Source of the DNA: Lysinibacillus odysseyi 34hs-1 = NBRC 100172
GTDB taxonomy: Bacteria; Bacillota; Bacilli; Bacillales_A; Planococcaceae
Length of the DNA stretch: 64,000 nucleotides
Direction of reading: 5' to 3'
Assembly (NCBI RefSeq): GCF_001591965.1
Contig: NZ_BCVX01000011.1
Coordinates: 124,001 to 188,000 of the forward strand
Below the pieces are notes generated by a model, which did no database searches, was not told where the DNA came from, and worked only from the letters and a program-made list of their open reading frames with translations. This document shows positions 45,964-55,977 of the stretch, piece after piece. The position numbers and the translations under genes are program-made. Position 1 is the first letter of the stretch; the number at the start of each line of letters is the position of its first letter.

Positions 45964-46713
45964 GTTCCCCTCTATTTGTTTATCCGTAGAATATGAAGTA
46001 AAGGAACAATGGGTGTATTTTGAAGCATCATATTGCCATGGAACTTATGCTTTAATTGTTTCGGTGGGGGGGAGGCTGTATCTTTCATAGTTGAAATAGA
46101 GAAAAAATGAGGAGGAAAGCGGTCAGGCCCGTAAGAGAAGAGTCTTTCAGGAAAGGGACTCACTACACATAGTAGCATAAAGTATTTACATAAAAGCATC
46201 GCCGGCGGTTTTAGCAGGTTATGGGGGGACTTAGGTGTAGCTTATAAAAAATCCGGAGAAGTTCCAAAAGAATGGGGTCCAAATAACATGCGGAGGATAC
46301 CTCCAATATGCACACTTTCCGTTAAACATTGCGTTATATAGGCAAAGGGAGTGAAAGCCGGGAACTGTATAACTGTAGGATTTCCATTCAATGGCTTAAA
46401 GGCCCCATTTCTTACCCTATGTGACTGTTGATGAGTAGTACAATATCTGTCTTAACAACTATAGCAAATTACTTATAAACGAAAAGCAATTTTAGGTGTT
46501 AGCGGAAAGCCCTCTTTCGTCCAATATGCTTTGGCGGCTGAATGTACCTACTGTATACGTTCCCGTTCACTATTCCTTTTTACGCCCTAGTTTAATAGAT
46601 TAACCTGGTTTTAATAGACAGGTCTTTATAAAAAATCTCCATTAATAAAATAATAAAGGATGAAAAGCTATTTTGAACCAATCTACATAACCCGCTGTTG
46701 ATGAATCGATTTA
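45964..46713. other. 750-bp gene-free stretch
   Basis: No ORF with a ribosome site was found. Short coding-like runs occur in several frames, for example LGVAYKKSGEVPKEWGP near 46230 (plus) and AKAYWTKEGFPLTPK near 46520 (minus), both ended by stops. I do not recognise them. The region could be gene debris or an untranslated RNA; GGAGGATACCTCC near 46290 is a short palindrome. Confidence 0.4.
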
Positions 46714-47922
46714 TTACAGCTCTATCAAAATAAAACATTGGTCATCGTTGTTATATTTCTCGAATTTATTTGCTTCATCCTCGAGTGCTTTTTGAATAAG
46801 CTCTTTTGTCTCTGCTAAGGAGACAAGTGATGAACCAGATAATAAGCAATGTAAAGTATTTGGCATAAAGGCTTCCGAGACGCCATCTGTATAGAGAAGA
46901 ATTCTTGTCCCGCGCGTATAGCTTGAAGTCTTTGATTGAAAGGAGATATTTTCAAATGTTCCTAATGGGGGATTAGTTGCTAATAACTCCTCTAGGACTC
47001 CATTTTTTTTCTGTAAAATAGCAGGGGGGTGTCCTGCATTAATGTATTCAACAGTCTGTGTACTTGTATCAATAGTTAAGTAAATAGCTGTACAATAATG
47101 CCAGGCATCTTGGTTGTTTTGGAATAATTCGTGTAAGTATCCATCTAACTCTCGCATAACTATTTCAGGTGCTACTCCTTGTGAAATCAATTTTTGAAAC
47201 AAGGATTGAAGAGACATGGTAACCAATGCTGATGAAATTCCATGTCCCATTACATCTAATAAAATAATCCCGTATTTTTCGGGAGTAATTTGGTAAAATC
47301 CATAAATATCTCCCGATAATGCTTTAGAAGCATGATAATAAGATAAAATTTTAATATTGTCATTTATTATATTTTGGGTAAGCGCTGTTTCCTGAATCTT
47401 TTTTGCTAATTGCAATTCACGTTCGGTATCTAGTTTAAATTTAGCATTTTGCTGATTGCTCTCCAGCAGCTCCTGTTGCTGGCTCTTTAATATTTTGAGA
47501 GCCTCTTCCAATTCTAAAAGAGCCTTTTCTTTTTCATGAGAGGCCTTTTCAGCCGCTTTTCTTGCGTTTATGAGTTCATCCTCCAGTGCATTTCGCTTGT
47601 GCATTGGGACAATTACACAGATGATTTCATTATTTTTTTGCAGGGATGCATTTAACAAGATAGGAATTTCTTCTCCATTTGCAGACATTAAAGAAAGATA
47701 CATTTCCTCCACAGAGTGCTTTGCTTTAATAAGCGGTAAAAAATAAAGTTGAATAAAAACTCGGGAAGAATTGGATAGCACAATATTTAAATGTTTACCT
47801 ATTAGCTCCTCGGATGATGGATATTGCAATAATTTAACTAATGTCTCATTAATAGATAGAATTTTGCTGTCTTTCGCAAGTGTTATGAATCCACATGGTG
47901 CATTTTCTATTAATCTATCCAT
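46714..47922 (-). CDS. rsbP: Energy-stress PP2C phosphatase RsbP
   Basis: Protein of 402 aa: N-terminal PAS domain (about 1-110), coiled-coil linker rich in Glu/Lys (about 115-185), and C-terminal SpoIIE-type PP2C phosphatase (about 190-402) with the metal-binding LSGDIYG, LLDVMGHGISSAL and NDDQCFILIE. Close to B. subtilis RsbP over its length (start MDRLIENAPCGFITL). It dephosphorylates RsbV-P, releasing sigma B under energy stress. Its ATG directly follows the rsbQ stop. Confidence 0.92.
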   Translation of the reverse strand: MDRLIENAPCGFITLAKDSKILSINETLVKLLQYPSSEELIGKHLNIVLSNSSRVFIQLYFLPLIKAKHSVEEMYLSLMSANGEEIPILLNASLQKNNEIICVIVPMHKRNALEDELINARKAAEKASHEKEKALLELEEALKILKSQQQELLESNQQNAKFKLDTERELQLAKKIQETALTQNIINDNIKILSYYHASKALSGDIYGFYQITPEKYGIILLDVMGHGISSALVTMSLQSLFQKLISQGVAPEIVMRELDGYLHELFQNNQDAWHYCTAIYLTIDTSTQTVEYINAGHPPAILQKKNGVLEELLATNPPLGTFENISFQSKTSSYTRGTRILLYTDGVSEAFMPNTLHCLLSGSSLVSLAETKELIQKALEDEANKFEKYNNDDQCFILIEL

Positions 47923-48765
47923 TTAAACTCCACCTGTACCCTCCCCAACTAGTAGCTCAGTTTGATTAATTAAGTAATTTTTAATAGATAGAATAGTTTC
48001 ATCAGGGTCACTTATATGTGGACAATGACTAGAAGTATTCATATATGTGATTTCACTGTTTGGCAGATTTCTTTTTAAGTACTCTCCAACTCCTTTAGGA
48101 GCAATAATATCTTCCGTACATTGCAAGATAAGAGAGGGAACCTTCGCTTTAGTAATATCCTGGCGACTATCCGTAAAGAAACATGCTTTTGCAAAGGTAG
48201 TTGCGATTAAAGGATCAGTGGAACAAAACCGGTCTTCTAACTCTTTTGCCGCATCCGTCCGCTCTGCATTATTTATGAGAGTACTGGAGAAAACATTAGC
48301 CCAGCCAATGTAGTTTTTCTCCATCATATCAATCAGATTTTCTAAATCTTCTTTTTCAAATCCCCCATAATAATCAGGAGGATCATTCAAATAACAAGGT
48401 GATGGGCCTATCATAATCAAGTGTGAAAAATGGCTTTGTTCTGCATTGGATGCTAATAAACCAATCATACTGCTAACAGAATGTCCAACAAATATTGCTT
48501 CCTTTAAATCCAATACAGCACACACATCCAGGACATCCTGTACATAACCGGATAGTTTACCATATTTAACAGAGTTAAAAGCAGATATATCTGAACCTCC
48601 AAAACCAACATAATCAAACAAAATAACTTGATAATCCTCTTCAAAGGCTGGTAAAACATCTTTCCATACCGTTTGGTCACATCCAAATCCTGGAGCGAAA
48701 ATTATTGGCTTCTTACCTTTGCCGCTAATATTTATGTTATTTCGCTTAATAATGTTTTGGTTCAT
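47923..48765 (-). CDS. rsbQ: Energy-stress alpha/beta hydrolase RsbQ
   Basis: Hydrolase of 280 aa that partners RsbP. The catalytic triad lines up in exact B. subtilis RsbQ numbering: S96 (FVGHSVSSM), D219 (CTEDIIAP) and H247 (SSHCPH). Also shared are [16 protein letters not shown] and [17 protein letters not shown]. RsbQ is thought to act on a small hydrophobic signal. Start follows GAGGAG. The C-terminal ten residues are longer than in B. subtilis. First gene of the two-gene operon. Confidence 0.93.
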   Translation of the reverse strand: MNQNIIKRNNINISGKGKKPIIFAPGFGCDQTVWKDVLPAFEEDYQVILFDYVGFGGSDISAFNSVKYGKLSGYVQDVLDVCAVLDLKEAIFVGHSVSSMIGLLASNAEQSHFSHLIMIGPSPCYLNDPPDYYGGFEKEDLENLIDMMEKNYIGWANVFSSTLINNAERTDAAKELEDRFCSTDPLIATTFAKACFFTDSRQDITKAKVPSLILQCTEDIIAPKGVGEYLKRNLPNSEITYMNTSSHCPHISDPDETILSIKNYLINQTELLVGEGTGGV

Positions 48766-49141
48766 AAAGCAGTCTCCTCTCTATTAGGTATTTTTTCGTT
48801 TTAATCTTTATCATCATATCATTTTATTCAGTCTTATGTGTCTGAACCCTTTCAACTATAATATTACCTATATATCCCACTTTGAGTTTGTAGTATGCTG
48901 GTAATTAAACAAAGAGATAAGATTTCTCCTTATTGAAGGCTCAGGTAATTGAATGGGTATCCTATTTTTTTATTTAGAAGAGAAAGGGAAGTACTGCTTT
49001 CTTAAAAGTTGTAAAAGCGCCCTTCGTTCATTTAGGGAAATAGCCTAGTTTCTCCTCACCTAGAAAAATCCTTTCTAGATGCATCTCTTTTTTTCTTGCA
49101 TATATTTTTAAGGAATATCAATTTTCTTTAGGAGTGAAGAA
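48766..49141. other. Gene-free region between rsbQ and hpaB-like gene
   Basis: Divergent promoter region, visibly AT-rich. No clear sigma-B or sigma-A pair was identified for rsbQ. CTAGAAA/TTTCTAG (about 49060-49078) forms a hairpin, with a T run eight bases further on. No gene seen. Confidence 0.45.
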
Positions 49142-50596
49142 ATGGGCGCTATATATGGAAAGGAATTCATTGACCGGCTTGACCGTTTAAATAATGAAAT
49201 TTGGTTTGATGGAGAAAGAATTGAAGGCAAAGTTTCTGAACATCCTGCTTTCAAAGGAATTATTCAGACGAAAGCAGCCCTATATGATTTGCAGCATAGG
49301 CCTGATATAAAAGATGAAATGACATTTATTTCGCCCCTTTCAGGAGAGCGAGTAGGTATGTCTTATTTGCAGCCAAAATCAAAAGAGGAACTGCAGCAAA
49401 GACGGAAGATGATGGAGCATTGGGCAAGGCATACGGGAGGTATTATGGGAAGAAGCCCGGACTACTTGAATACAGTATTGATGAGTTTTGGCGCTTCTGC
49501 CTCTTTATTGTCAGGAAAAGAGCATTGCTTCCCTGAGCGTCTTCAAGCCTTTTATGAATTGGCAAGGGAACAGGATCTTTCCATTACTCATACATTCATT
49601 ACACCTCAGGTAAATAGATCGCCCTTCTACATGGAAAAAGAAGGGGAGCCTATTGCTGCCAAAATCATTGAAGAAAATGAAGAAGGAATCATTATTAAAG
49701 GGGCAAGACTCCTTGCAACACAGGGAGGCCTAACTGATGAGGTATTAGTGTTTAGTGCGGGCAGGTTTCCTTTTGAGGAAGAAGAGACCTTTGCCTTCTC
49801 TATTCCATCCAATACGAAAGGGCTCCGGTTTATTTGCAGAGATACATTTATCGGTGGAGAGTCTTCATTTGATCATCCATTAAGTTCACAATATGAAGAA
49901 ATGGATTCCATTGTCGTCTTCGATAATGTCCTTGTGCCATGGGAGCGCGTTTTTTATTATAAAAATGCAGAAGCAGCAGGTAATTTCTCGACGCTAAATT
50001 CTTTTCAACATTTCGCTAAGCATCAAGCGCTGGTACGCCAAATGATTAAAGGGGAATTTGTCTTAGGGACTGCCGAGCTGCTGGTCCAAACAATCAATGT
50101 GAAAGAGTACCAGCATATACATGATAAGATGTCTGAAATTATTATTGGACTAGAAACAATGAGAGCACTCATTGAAAGGTCGGAAAATGAGGCATCATTG
50201 GATGAATTCGGCATTATGAGACCAGCTATTATTCCATTGAAAGTAGCGGGCTCTGTTTTTTCGAAGGTTTATCCACGCTTTATGGAAATCATTCAATTGA
50301 TCGGTGCAAGCGGTATGATTACATTGCCGACAGAAAAAGCATTTGATTCCCCAATCAGAAAAGATTTGGACCGGTACCTGCAGGGAGCGAGCAAGCCGGC
50401 AGAGGAACGGGTGAAAATATTCCGTCTTGCCTGGGACCTGACAATGAGTGCCTTCGGTACGAGACAAACCCAGTATGAAAGGTATTTCTTTGGAGATCCC
50501 GTCCGTTTAGTAGGAGATCTCTACCAAACCTATCCGAAGAATGACTATGTAGAGACTGTAAGCAATTTCCTTCAACTTGAAAAGAATAAAGAGTAA
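49142..50596 (+). CDS. HpaB-family flavin monooxygenase (YoaI-like)
   Basis: Protein of 484 aa of the 4-hydroxyphenylacetate 3-monooxygenase oxygenase family, using reduced flavin from a separate reductase. Patterns: MMEHWARHTGGIMGRSPDYL (about 89-108), ITHTFITPQVNRSP, DNVLVPWERVFYY. B. subtilis YoaI has the same length. The reductase HpaC is not adjacent. The actual substrate, a phenol or other aromatic, is not known. Start follows TAGGAGTG. Confidence 0.85.
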   Translation: MGAIYGKEFIDRLDRLNNEIWFDGERIEGKVSEHPAFKGIIQTKAALYDLQHRPDIKDEMTFISPLSGERVGMSYLQPKSKEELQQRRKMMEHWARHTGGIMGRSPDYLNTVLMSFGASASLLSGKEHCFPERLQAFYELAREQDLSITHTFITPQVNRSPFYMEKEGEPIAAKIIEENEEGIIIKGARLLATQGGLTDEVLVFSAGRFPFEEEETFAFSIPSNTKGLRFICRDTFIGGESSFDHPLSSQYEEMDSIVVFDNVLVPWERVFYYKNAEAAGNFSTLNSFQHFAKHQALVRQMIKGEFVLGTAELLVQTINVKEYQHIHDKMSEIIIGLETMRALIERSENEASLDEFGIMRPAIIPLKVAGSVFSKVYPRFMEIIQLIGASGMITLPTEKAFDSPIRKDLDRYLQGASKPAEERVKIFRLAWDLTMSAFGTRQTQYERYFFGDPVRLVGDLYQTYPKNDYVETVSNFLQLEKNKE

Positions 50597-50791
50597 TGAG
50601 TAAAGCTCTAACAGCGATATCTAAATGAAGGAAAAGAAAATGGTCTCAGGGCTCGGAATGTTTTAGTAAAAGGAAAAAAGGGAGAAAATAAAGGGAGACT
50701 CCTGTAAAAGGCATCCAGCCGCAGAGAGTGCACCCGACTCCCTTATTGAAGATGGACAAGAAGGGGAGTAAAAAAGCGAGGAGTGATTCCT

Positions 50792-51037
50792 ATGGCGATC
50801 TGTCCATTATGTAATGCCTTAAAAGAGGTGAATAAAAATTGTCCTAACTGCCAAAACCAGTTGGAGGATTCGGGAAAGGTATCTGATTATTTGGACCCTT
50901 ATGGCCATTATAACGATGAAGAAACAGTGAAAATGGGTGACGGCTATCCAAATACAGCTAAAGATCAAATATGTCCACATCTGCTTGTTTGCAATGAATG
51001 TGGATATGATCAGGTATTGTTTATACAGGAGGAATAG
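50792..51037 (+). CDS. Small zinc-ribbon protein
   Basis: Protein of 81 aa started at 50792, eight bases after GAGGAG; a GTG three codons upstream overlaps that site. Two zinc-binding pairs: ICPLCNAL and KNCPNCQNQ near the start, and NECGYDQ plus ICPHLLVC near the end. No family name recognised; such proteins often bind nucleic acid or modify partner enzymes. Confidence 0.65.
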   Translation: MAICPLCNALKEVNKNCPNCQNQLEDSGKVSDYLDPYGHYNDEETVKMGDGYPNTAKDQICPHLLVCNECGYDQVLFIQEE

Positions 51038-51065
51038 CGACATTTGCTTTATAACGTTCCTTATA

Positions 51066-51107
51066 AAAAAGACACATCCTGCCCGATATGAAGCTGGATG
51101 TGTCTTT
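51066..51107. terminator. Bidirectional terminator between zinc-ribbon gene and rlmCD
   Basis: AAAGACACATCC (51068-51079) pairs with GGATGTGTCTTT (51096-51107), and T residues follow on the minus strand. Confidence 0.9.
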
Positions 51108-51117
51108 ACCTATAGAT

Positions 51118-52497
51118 TTATTTTTGCTCTTTTAACGTCAATTTCGCTACTGCCTCAACATGCGCTGTTTGCGGGAACATGTCTACTGGCTGGATATATT
51201 CGACATTGTAAAGCTTCGTCAGTTCCTTTAAGTCCTTCGCTAATGTGGAAGGGTTGCAGGATGTGTAGACAATGCGTTTTGGTTTGATTTTCAGTACAGT
51301 ATTGATGAAGCTTGGGGCAAGGCCGGTACGCGGCGGATCCACTGTAACCACATCCGGTGTAAAACCTTCGCGACGCCAGCGTGCAAGCCAGTCCTCAGCT
51401 GTTCCCGTATAATAACGGGCATGCTTGAAGCCATGGTTGCGGGCATTCGCTTTTGCATCCTGGATACTTTCAGGAACAATGTCCATACCGCGTACTTCTT
51501 TTGCATCACCTGCAAGCCAAAGCCCAATCGTTCCGACACCGCAGTAGGCATCGACAACGCTTTCCTTACCAGTCAAGGCGGCCGCCTTTTTAATTTCATT
51601 ATATAAATGAACAGTCTGTTCAGGATTTAATTGGAAGAATGCACGGGAGGATAAATCAAATGCAAATTCACCAAGCTTTTCGTGAATTGTTTCCTTTCCG
51701 TCCAATACAATTGTTTCATCACCAAAAATAAGAGATGTTTTTTCGCGATTGATGTTTTGTGTAATAGAGACGATAGCCGGGTGCAGCTTTTTCATACGCG
51801 CAATGAACTCATCCTTATGAGGGAATTCCTTACGGGTAGTAACAATACAAAGCTGTGTTTCGCCTGTCCGGACTCCTGTACGTACGACAATCGTACGTAC
51901 AAGCCCGTTCAACGATTTCCCGTCGTAGATGGAAAGACCTAGCTTTTGCAGCGTTTTTCTTGCATCTACTGTCACGCGGGACGTAATCGGCTTTTGTACA
52001 AGACAGTCGTTAATGTTCAGCAGTTTATTTGAGCCTTCTGCGTAAAGGCCGGCATATACACGTTTGCCTTCTTTCCGTACTTGGAACTGGCTTTTATTGC
52101 GGTAATGCCACGGGTCGTCCATACCGAGTGTCGGGCGGATCTCCGTTTTTCCTGCTATATCACGCGCGTATTTTTCCATTGCCTGGACGACAATGTCACG
52201 CTTGTTCATAAGCTGTGCTTCATATGACATATGCTGCAGCTGACATCCGCCGCATTGCTCGTAGATGGGGCATTTCGGCACTTGGCGGGCTTCGCTCGGT
52301 TTACGGATTGTCAAAATTTCAGCTTCCGCAAAATTCCGTTGAAGCTTTGTCACCTTAACGGTTACTTCCTCACCAGGAATAGCTCCTTTTACAAAGACGA
52401 CGTTACGTTTATAAAAGCCGACACCTTCCCCGTTAATGCCGAGCCGTTTAATTGTTAACGGAAACTTTTGGCCAATTTCCATTGTTGCTTCATTCAT
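51118..52497 (-). CDS. rlmCD: 23S rRNA (uracil-5) methyltransferase RlmCD
   Basis: RNA methyltransferase of 459 aa, equal in length to B. subtilis RlmCD (YefA). N-terminal TRAM domain; Fe-S Cys motif CPIYEQCGGCQLQH; S-adenosylmethionine site DAYCGVGTIGLW; DPPRTG; catalytic Cys in YTSCNPSTLAKDL. RlmCD methylates U747 and U1939 of 23S rRNA in bacilli; the paralogue YfjO is an alternative, so the exact site is inferred. Confidence 0.88.
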   Translation of the reverse strand: MNEATMEIGQKFPLTIKRLGINGEGVGFYKRNVVFVKGAIPGEEVTVKVTKLQRNFAEAEILTIRKPSEARQVPKCPIYEQCGGCQLQHMSYEAQLMNKRDIVVQAMEKYARDIAGKTEIRPTLGMDDPWHYRNKSQFQVRKEGKRVYAGLYAEGSNKLLNINDCLVQKPITSRVTVDARKTLQKLGLSIYDGKSLNGLVRTIVVRTGVRTGETQLCIVTTRKEFPHKDEFIARMKKLHPAIVSITQNINREKTSLIFGDETIVLDGKETIHEKLGEFAFDLSSRAFFQLNPEQTVHLYNEIKKAAALTGKESVVDAYCGVGTIGLWLAGDAKEVRGMDIVPESIQDAKANARNHGFKHARYYTGTAEDWLARWRREGFTPDVVTVDPPRTGLAPSFINTVLKIKPKRIVYTSCNPSTLAKDLKELTKLYNVEYIQPVDMFPQTAHVEAVAKLTLKEQK

Positions 52498-52595
52498 TGC
52501 TTTTTCACGTCCTTTATGTTCATCCCATCATTATAGCGGACACTTGCCGCAATGAAAAGAAACGTGTTTGGGATCGTGAAGGCTTGTACACCTAT

Positions 52596-53351
52596 CTATT
52601 TCAAATCATCCAATGAACCGAATGTATAGCCTTGTGCCTTAGCATCTTTAATGAACTTCGGAAGCGCTTCTGCATTGTCCTCAGCTACTGTATGCATTAA
52701 AATGATCGCTCCGGGATGCAGCTGTTTCATGAGTTCGTTATAGGCATAATCACCGCCGCGGCGTACATCTTTTTCCCAGTCTTTGAAGGCGATTGACCAG
52801 AAAATATGCCGGTATTCATTCTTGATTCCAACAGCCAGCAGTTCTTCATTGTATACGCCTTCTGGAGGACGCGTATAATAAGTGCGTTCAATACCAGTGA
52901 GATCTTTCAGCTTCTTATCGAAGTTTTGCCATTCAGTTACCATTTCTGATTCAGAAAGGCGGGCCATGTTCGGATGTTTATCCGAGTGGTTACCGATAAT
53001 ATGACCATCATCGACCATACGCTTTACTAAATCGGAAGCGCTCGTTACATAATGCCCAGTAAGGAAAAATGTAGCGGGAGCCTTTTCTGCCTTCAGGGTA
53101 TCCAGAATACTTTCTGTAAATCCATTTTCATATCCATTATCAAATGTTAAGTAAATGGTTTTAGCCTGTGGGTCACCGCGGTAGATAGCATTATGTTTTT
53201 TCAGCATATTTTCAAGCTCGCTGCTGATCTCGATTTGTTCACCGCCGGTTGCCTTCTTGAAGCCCCAATGCAATTCATCGGCAAAGGCAAATGACAGAAA
53301 AGAAAATAAAATAATCCCCATACTGACGAAGACACCAACAATTCTCTTCAT
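52596..53351 (-). CDS. pdaA: N-acetylmuramic acid deacetylase PdaA
   Basis: Protein of 251 aa with a signal peptide. Polysaccharide deacetylase motifs: LTFDNGYENGFT (DNG, the PdaA variant of DDG), HSDKHPNM, RPPEGVYNE and the C-terminal HTVAEDN. PdaA deacetylates MurNAc to make muramic delta-lactam of the spore cortex, needed for germination. Expected to be expressed late in sporulation in the forespore. Supports an endospore former. Confidence 0.9.
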   Translation of the reverse strand: MKRIVGVFVSMGIILFSFLSFAFADELHWGFKKATGGEQIEISSELENMLKKHNAIYRGDPQAKTIYLTFDNGYENGFTESILDTLKAEKAPATFFLTGHYVTSASDLVKRMVDDGHIIGNHSDKHPNMARLSESEMVTEWQNFDKKLKDLTGIERTYYTRPPEGVYNEELLAVGIKNEYRHIFWSIAFKDWEKDVRRGGDYAYNELMKQLHPGAIILMHTVAEDNAEALPKFIKDAKAQGYTFGSLDDLK

Positions 53352-53543
53352 AAAAATTGCAACCTCCTTTTCGCTTTTATTACGTAGGTTGCTTCATGGA
53401 CAATTTGCTATACAGGTTTTTTAAAAAGGAAGTTCCGTTAAATTTTGACGATTGCAAGAAAAGAAAGAAGTGGAAAATAACAAAGAAGTCTTTATAAAGA
53501 ATGAGAAAGTACTCTTTGTTTACTTTGTTGATAAAGAGCATTT

Positions 53544-53577
53544 AAAAAAGCAGAAGGAAGCAAATGCTCCTTCTGCT
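53544..53577 (-). terminator. Terminator of the yfhF-like gene
   Basis: GCAGAAGGA (53550-53558) pairs with TCCTTCTGC (53568-53576), followed on the minus strand by TTTTTTAAATGC. Confidence 0.85.
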
Positions 53578-53579
53578 CA

Positions 53580-54476
53580 CTAATTATATAAATCGATAAT
53601 CGCGTCTTCCAGCGAGGCAAATTGAAAGCGATAGCCGGATGAAAGGAGCTTTTCAGGAACGACATATTGTCCCTCCAGGACAAGCTGGCTTTTTTCCCCT
53701 AATGCGAGCTTGAGAGCAGTGCTAGGTACAGGCAGCCAATGAGGACGGTTTAATGTCCGGCCGATTGTTTTCCCGAATTGCTTCATTCGTTTGGCGTTTG
53801 GAGAGGTCACATTAATCGGTCCCTCAAGTTCAGGTGTTTCTATCGCATGAATAATAGCTCCGCAAACATCATCTACATGGACCCATGAAAGCCATTGTTC
53901 GCCAGATCCTACTGTACCTCCCACGAAAAGCAGATAGGGAAGAGCGATAAGGGGAAGGGCTCCGCTGCCCCGACCTAAAACAACCCCAAATCGTGTTAGG
54001 CATACTCGGACGCCAAATTCATTCGCCTCCAGTGCCTTTTCCTCCCAGTCAGCTACTGTTGTACCGAGAAAATCCGATGATTGTTCTTGGGACTCTTCTG
54101 TATAGACCGCGTTTATAGAAGCAGGATAAATCCCGATAGCGCTTGCGTTTACCAGCACATCCGGCTTTTTCTTTACATGCCCAATGATACGGATGATTTC
54201 TTCTGTTGACTCCATTCGGCTTTTATAAATAGCTTCTTTACGTTCAATCGTCCAGCGACCTTCATTTAACGATACACCGGCCAGGTTGATGAAAGCATCT
54301 ATCCCTTCAAGCATGGGCTCAGGTTTTTCACCATTCAGCCATTTCACATGGGGAATTGCGTTTTTCATTTTAGACTGACTGCGGGTAAGGACGATGACGT
54401 CATCGCCGCGCTTTTTTAGCATTTCACACAGCCGGCTTCCGATCAGGCCCGTGCCGCCTGCAATTGCTACTTTCAT
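53580..54476 (-). CDS. yfhF: TIGR01777-type epimerase (YfhF-like)
   Basis: NAD-binding SDR-type protein of 298 aa started at 54476 behind GGAGGTG. Rossmann motif AGGTGLIGSRLCEMLKKRG, ALAGVSLNEGRW-like segment (INLAGVSLNEGRWT) and the C-terminal GYRFQFASLEDAI are typical. Related to the SulA/YfcH family. Function unknown. Divergent from recX, as in B. subtilis. Confidence 0.87.
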   Translation of the reverse strand: MKVAIAGGTGLIGSRLCEMLKKRGDDVIVLTRSQSKMKNAIPHVKWLNGEKPEPMLEGIDAFINLAGVSLNEGRWTIERKEAIYKSRMESTEEIIRIIGHVKKKPDVLVNASAIGIYPASINAVYTEESQEQSSDFLGTTVADWEEKALEANEFGVRVCLTRFGVVLGRGSGALPLIALPYLLFVGGTVGSGEQWLSWVHVDDVCGAIIHAIETPELEGPINVTSPNAKRMKQFGKTIGRTLNRPHWLPVPSTALKLALGEKSQLVLEGQYVVPEKLLSSGYRFQFASLEDAIIDLYN

Positions 54477-54573
54477 TACTAACACCTCCATCTTTCTTTC
54501 CCTTTCCCCTATTATAGCCAATCGTGAAACGTTCCGTAAAAAGTTGTATACTAAGAAAAGGGAAGGTGAGCGC

Positions 54574-55380
54574 ATGAAAACCATTACAAAAATTACACGT
54601 CAAAAAAATAACCAAGAGCGTTATAATATTTATTTGGATGACGAGTATGCGTTTGCAGTAGATGAAGGGATCCTCATCAAGTTTGGTTTGATGAAAGGAA
54701 AGACACTTGAGCAGTTTGATATCGATGAGATCAATTATGAGGATGAAATCGCCAAAGCATTCAGCAAAGCCCTTCACTTTTTAAGCTTTCAAATGCGCAG
54801 CGAATACGAGGTAAAGAAAAAGCTGCTGGACGCAGGTCACGGAGAGGCAGTAGTATTAGAAGCGGTGCGTAAGCTGGAGTCCCTGGGCTTTTTAAATGAT
54901 GAGACCTACTCAAAGGCACTGTTGGAAACAAAGAAGCGTACCTTGAAAAAAGGACCGCGAGCTATTCGGCAGGACTTAAAGAAAAAAGGAATCGACAAAG
55001 TATTGCAAGATGAAGTGCTGGAAACCTTTACACAGGAGGAGCAGCTGGAAATTGCGATGCAGCTTGCAGAAAAGGAAGTGCGGGCAGGCAGCAGGAGAAC
55101 TCCGACACAGCTTAAGCAGAAAATCCAGGATGTATTGATGAGAAAAGGATATTCCTTCAGCATTGTAAGCGACGTACTGGAACAGATTAAACTCGAGCGT
55201 GCAGAAGATGAGTGGGAAGAACTGATTGCTTCCCAAGGAGAAAAAGTCTGGCGAAAGTTTGCGAGTAAACTATCCGGGGCAGAGCGTAATATAAAAATAA
55301 AACAGGCCCTCTATCAAAAGGGCTTTCCAATAGAAGTCATTAATCGTTTTATTGAAGAAAAGGAGCGGGAACAAGGATGA
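54574..55380 (+). CDS. recX: Recombination regulator RecX
   Basis: Protein of 268 aa, close to B. subtilis RecX. Start ATG at 54574 behind GGAAGGTGAG; the longer reading lies over the divergent gene. Three repeats of three-helix RecX modules are visible, for example YEVKKKLLDAGHGEAVVLEAVRKL...GFLNDETYSKA and KIKQALYQKGFPIEVI. RecX binds and modulates RecA filaments. It overlaps yfhH by four bases (ATGA). Confidence 0.92.
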   Translation: MKTITKITRQKNNQERYNIYLDDEYAFAVDEGILIKFGLMKGKTLEQFDIDEINYEDEIAKAFSKALHFLSFQMRSEYEVKKKLLDAGHGEAVVLEAVRKLESLGFLNDETYSKALLETKKRTLKKGPRAIRQDLKKKGIDKVLQDEVLETFTQEEQLEIAMQLAEKEVRAGSRRTPTQLKQKIQDVLMRKGYSFSIVSDVLEQIKLERAEDEWEELIASQGEKVWRKFASKLSGAERNIKIKQALYQKGFPIEVINRFIEEKEREQG

Positions 55381-55706
55381 TGGAAAAGAACTATGGAGCG
55401 ATGACGGAGCACGAGCTTCGCGAAGAAATCGCACAGCTAAAAGAGAAGGCGCGGAAGGCAGAGCAGCTTGGTATTGTGAATGAATATGCCGTATACGAAA
55501 GAAAAGCGCTCATGGCCGCTGCTTATTTAGTAGACCTTGATACGATTGTACCGGGAGAAATGTATAAGATTGACGGCTCACCTGGGGAATATTTTAAAGT
55601 AGAGTATTTAAAGGGCCGCTTTGCATGGGGGTACCGTTTGGGCGGAGAACGCTATGAAGAGGCGCTGCCTGTTTCAATATTAGCACCAGTAAAGGCAGGG
55701 AAGTAA
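55377..55706 (+). CDS. yfhH: YfhH-like protein (DUF1811)
   Basis: Protein of 109 aa. MTEHELREEIAQLKEKARKA and the C-terminal KGRFAWGYRLGGERYEEALP match the YfhH family; the C-terminal part is an SH3-like barrel. Overlaps recX by four bases and precedes yfhJ by one base, so it is part of a transcript. Role unknown. Confidence 0.85.
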   Translation: MMEKNYGAMTEHELREEIAQLKEKARKAEQLGIVNEYAVYERKALMAAAYLVDLDTIVPGEMYKIDGSPGEYFKVEYLKGRFAWGYRLGGERYEEALPVSILAPVKAGK

Positions 55707-55707
55707 T

Positions 55708-55977
55708 ATGGAGCAGCACATTGAGGAACTGACAAAAGAACTGTTAGCAAAAAATGAGAATATGCCGGCAGGACGAGCACGCGTATGGGTTGAACTTTTA
55801 TGGAGCGATTATGAGGCAACATCAGCGAAGGCCGGATATGATTTCCGGGGAGCGGACTATACAGCAAATCTTGTACGCCAGCTCATTAATAGCTATGGCG
55901 ATAAATTGCATCTTTTTGCAGCGAAAAATCCAAAATATGCACATCTGCTCAATACATCAGATGATACATTCCAGTAA
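55708..55977 (+). CDS. yfhJ: YfhJ-like WVELL protein
   Basis: Protein of 89 aa carrying the family signature ARVWVELLWSDYEATSAKAG. Starts one base after yfhH behind GGGAAG. Function unknown; conserved next to recX in bacilli. Confidence 0.88.
   Translation: MEQHIEELTKELLAKNENMPAGRARVWVELLWSDYEATSAKAGYDFRGADYTANLVRQLINSYGDKLHLFAAKNPKYAHLLNTSDDTFQ

Noticed and set aside
54480-54573. LexA box in the recX upstream region
   Set aside because: GAAACGTTCC is palindromic, but spacing does not fit GAAC-N4-GTTC.
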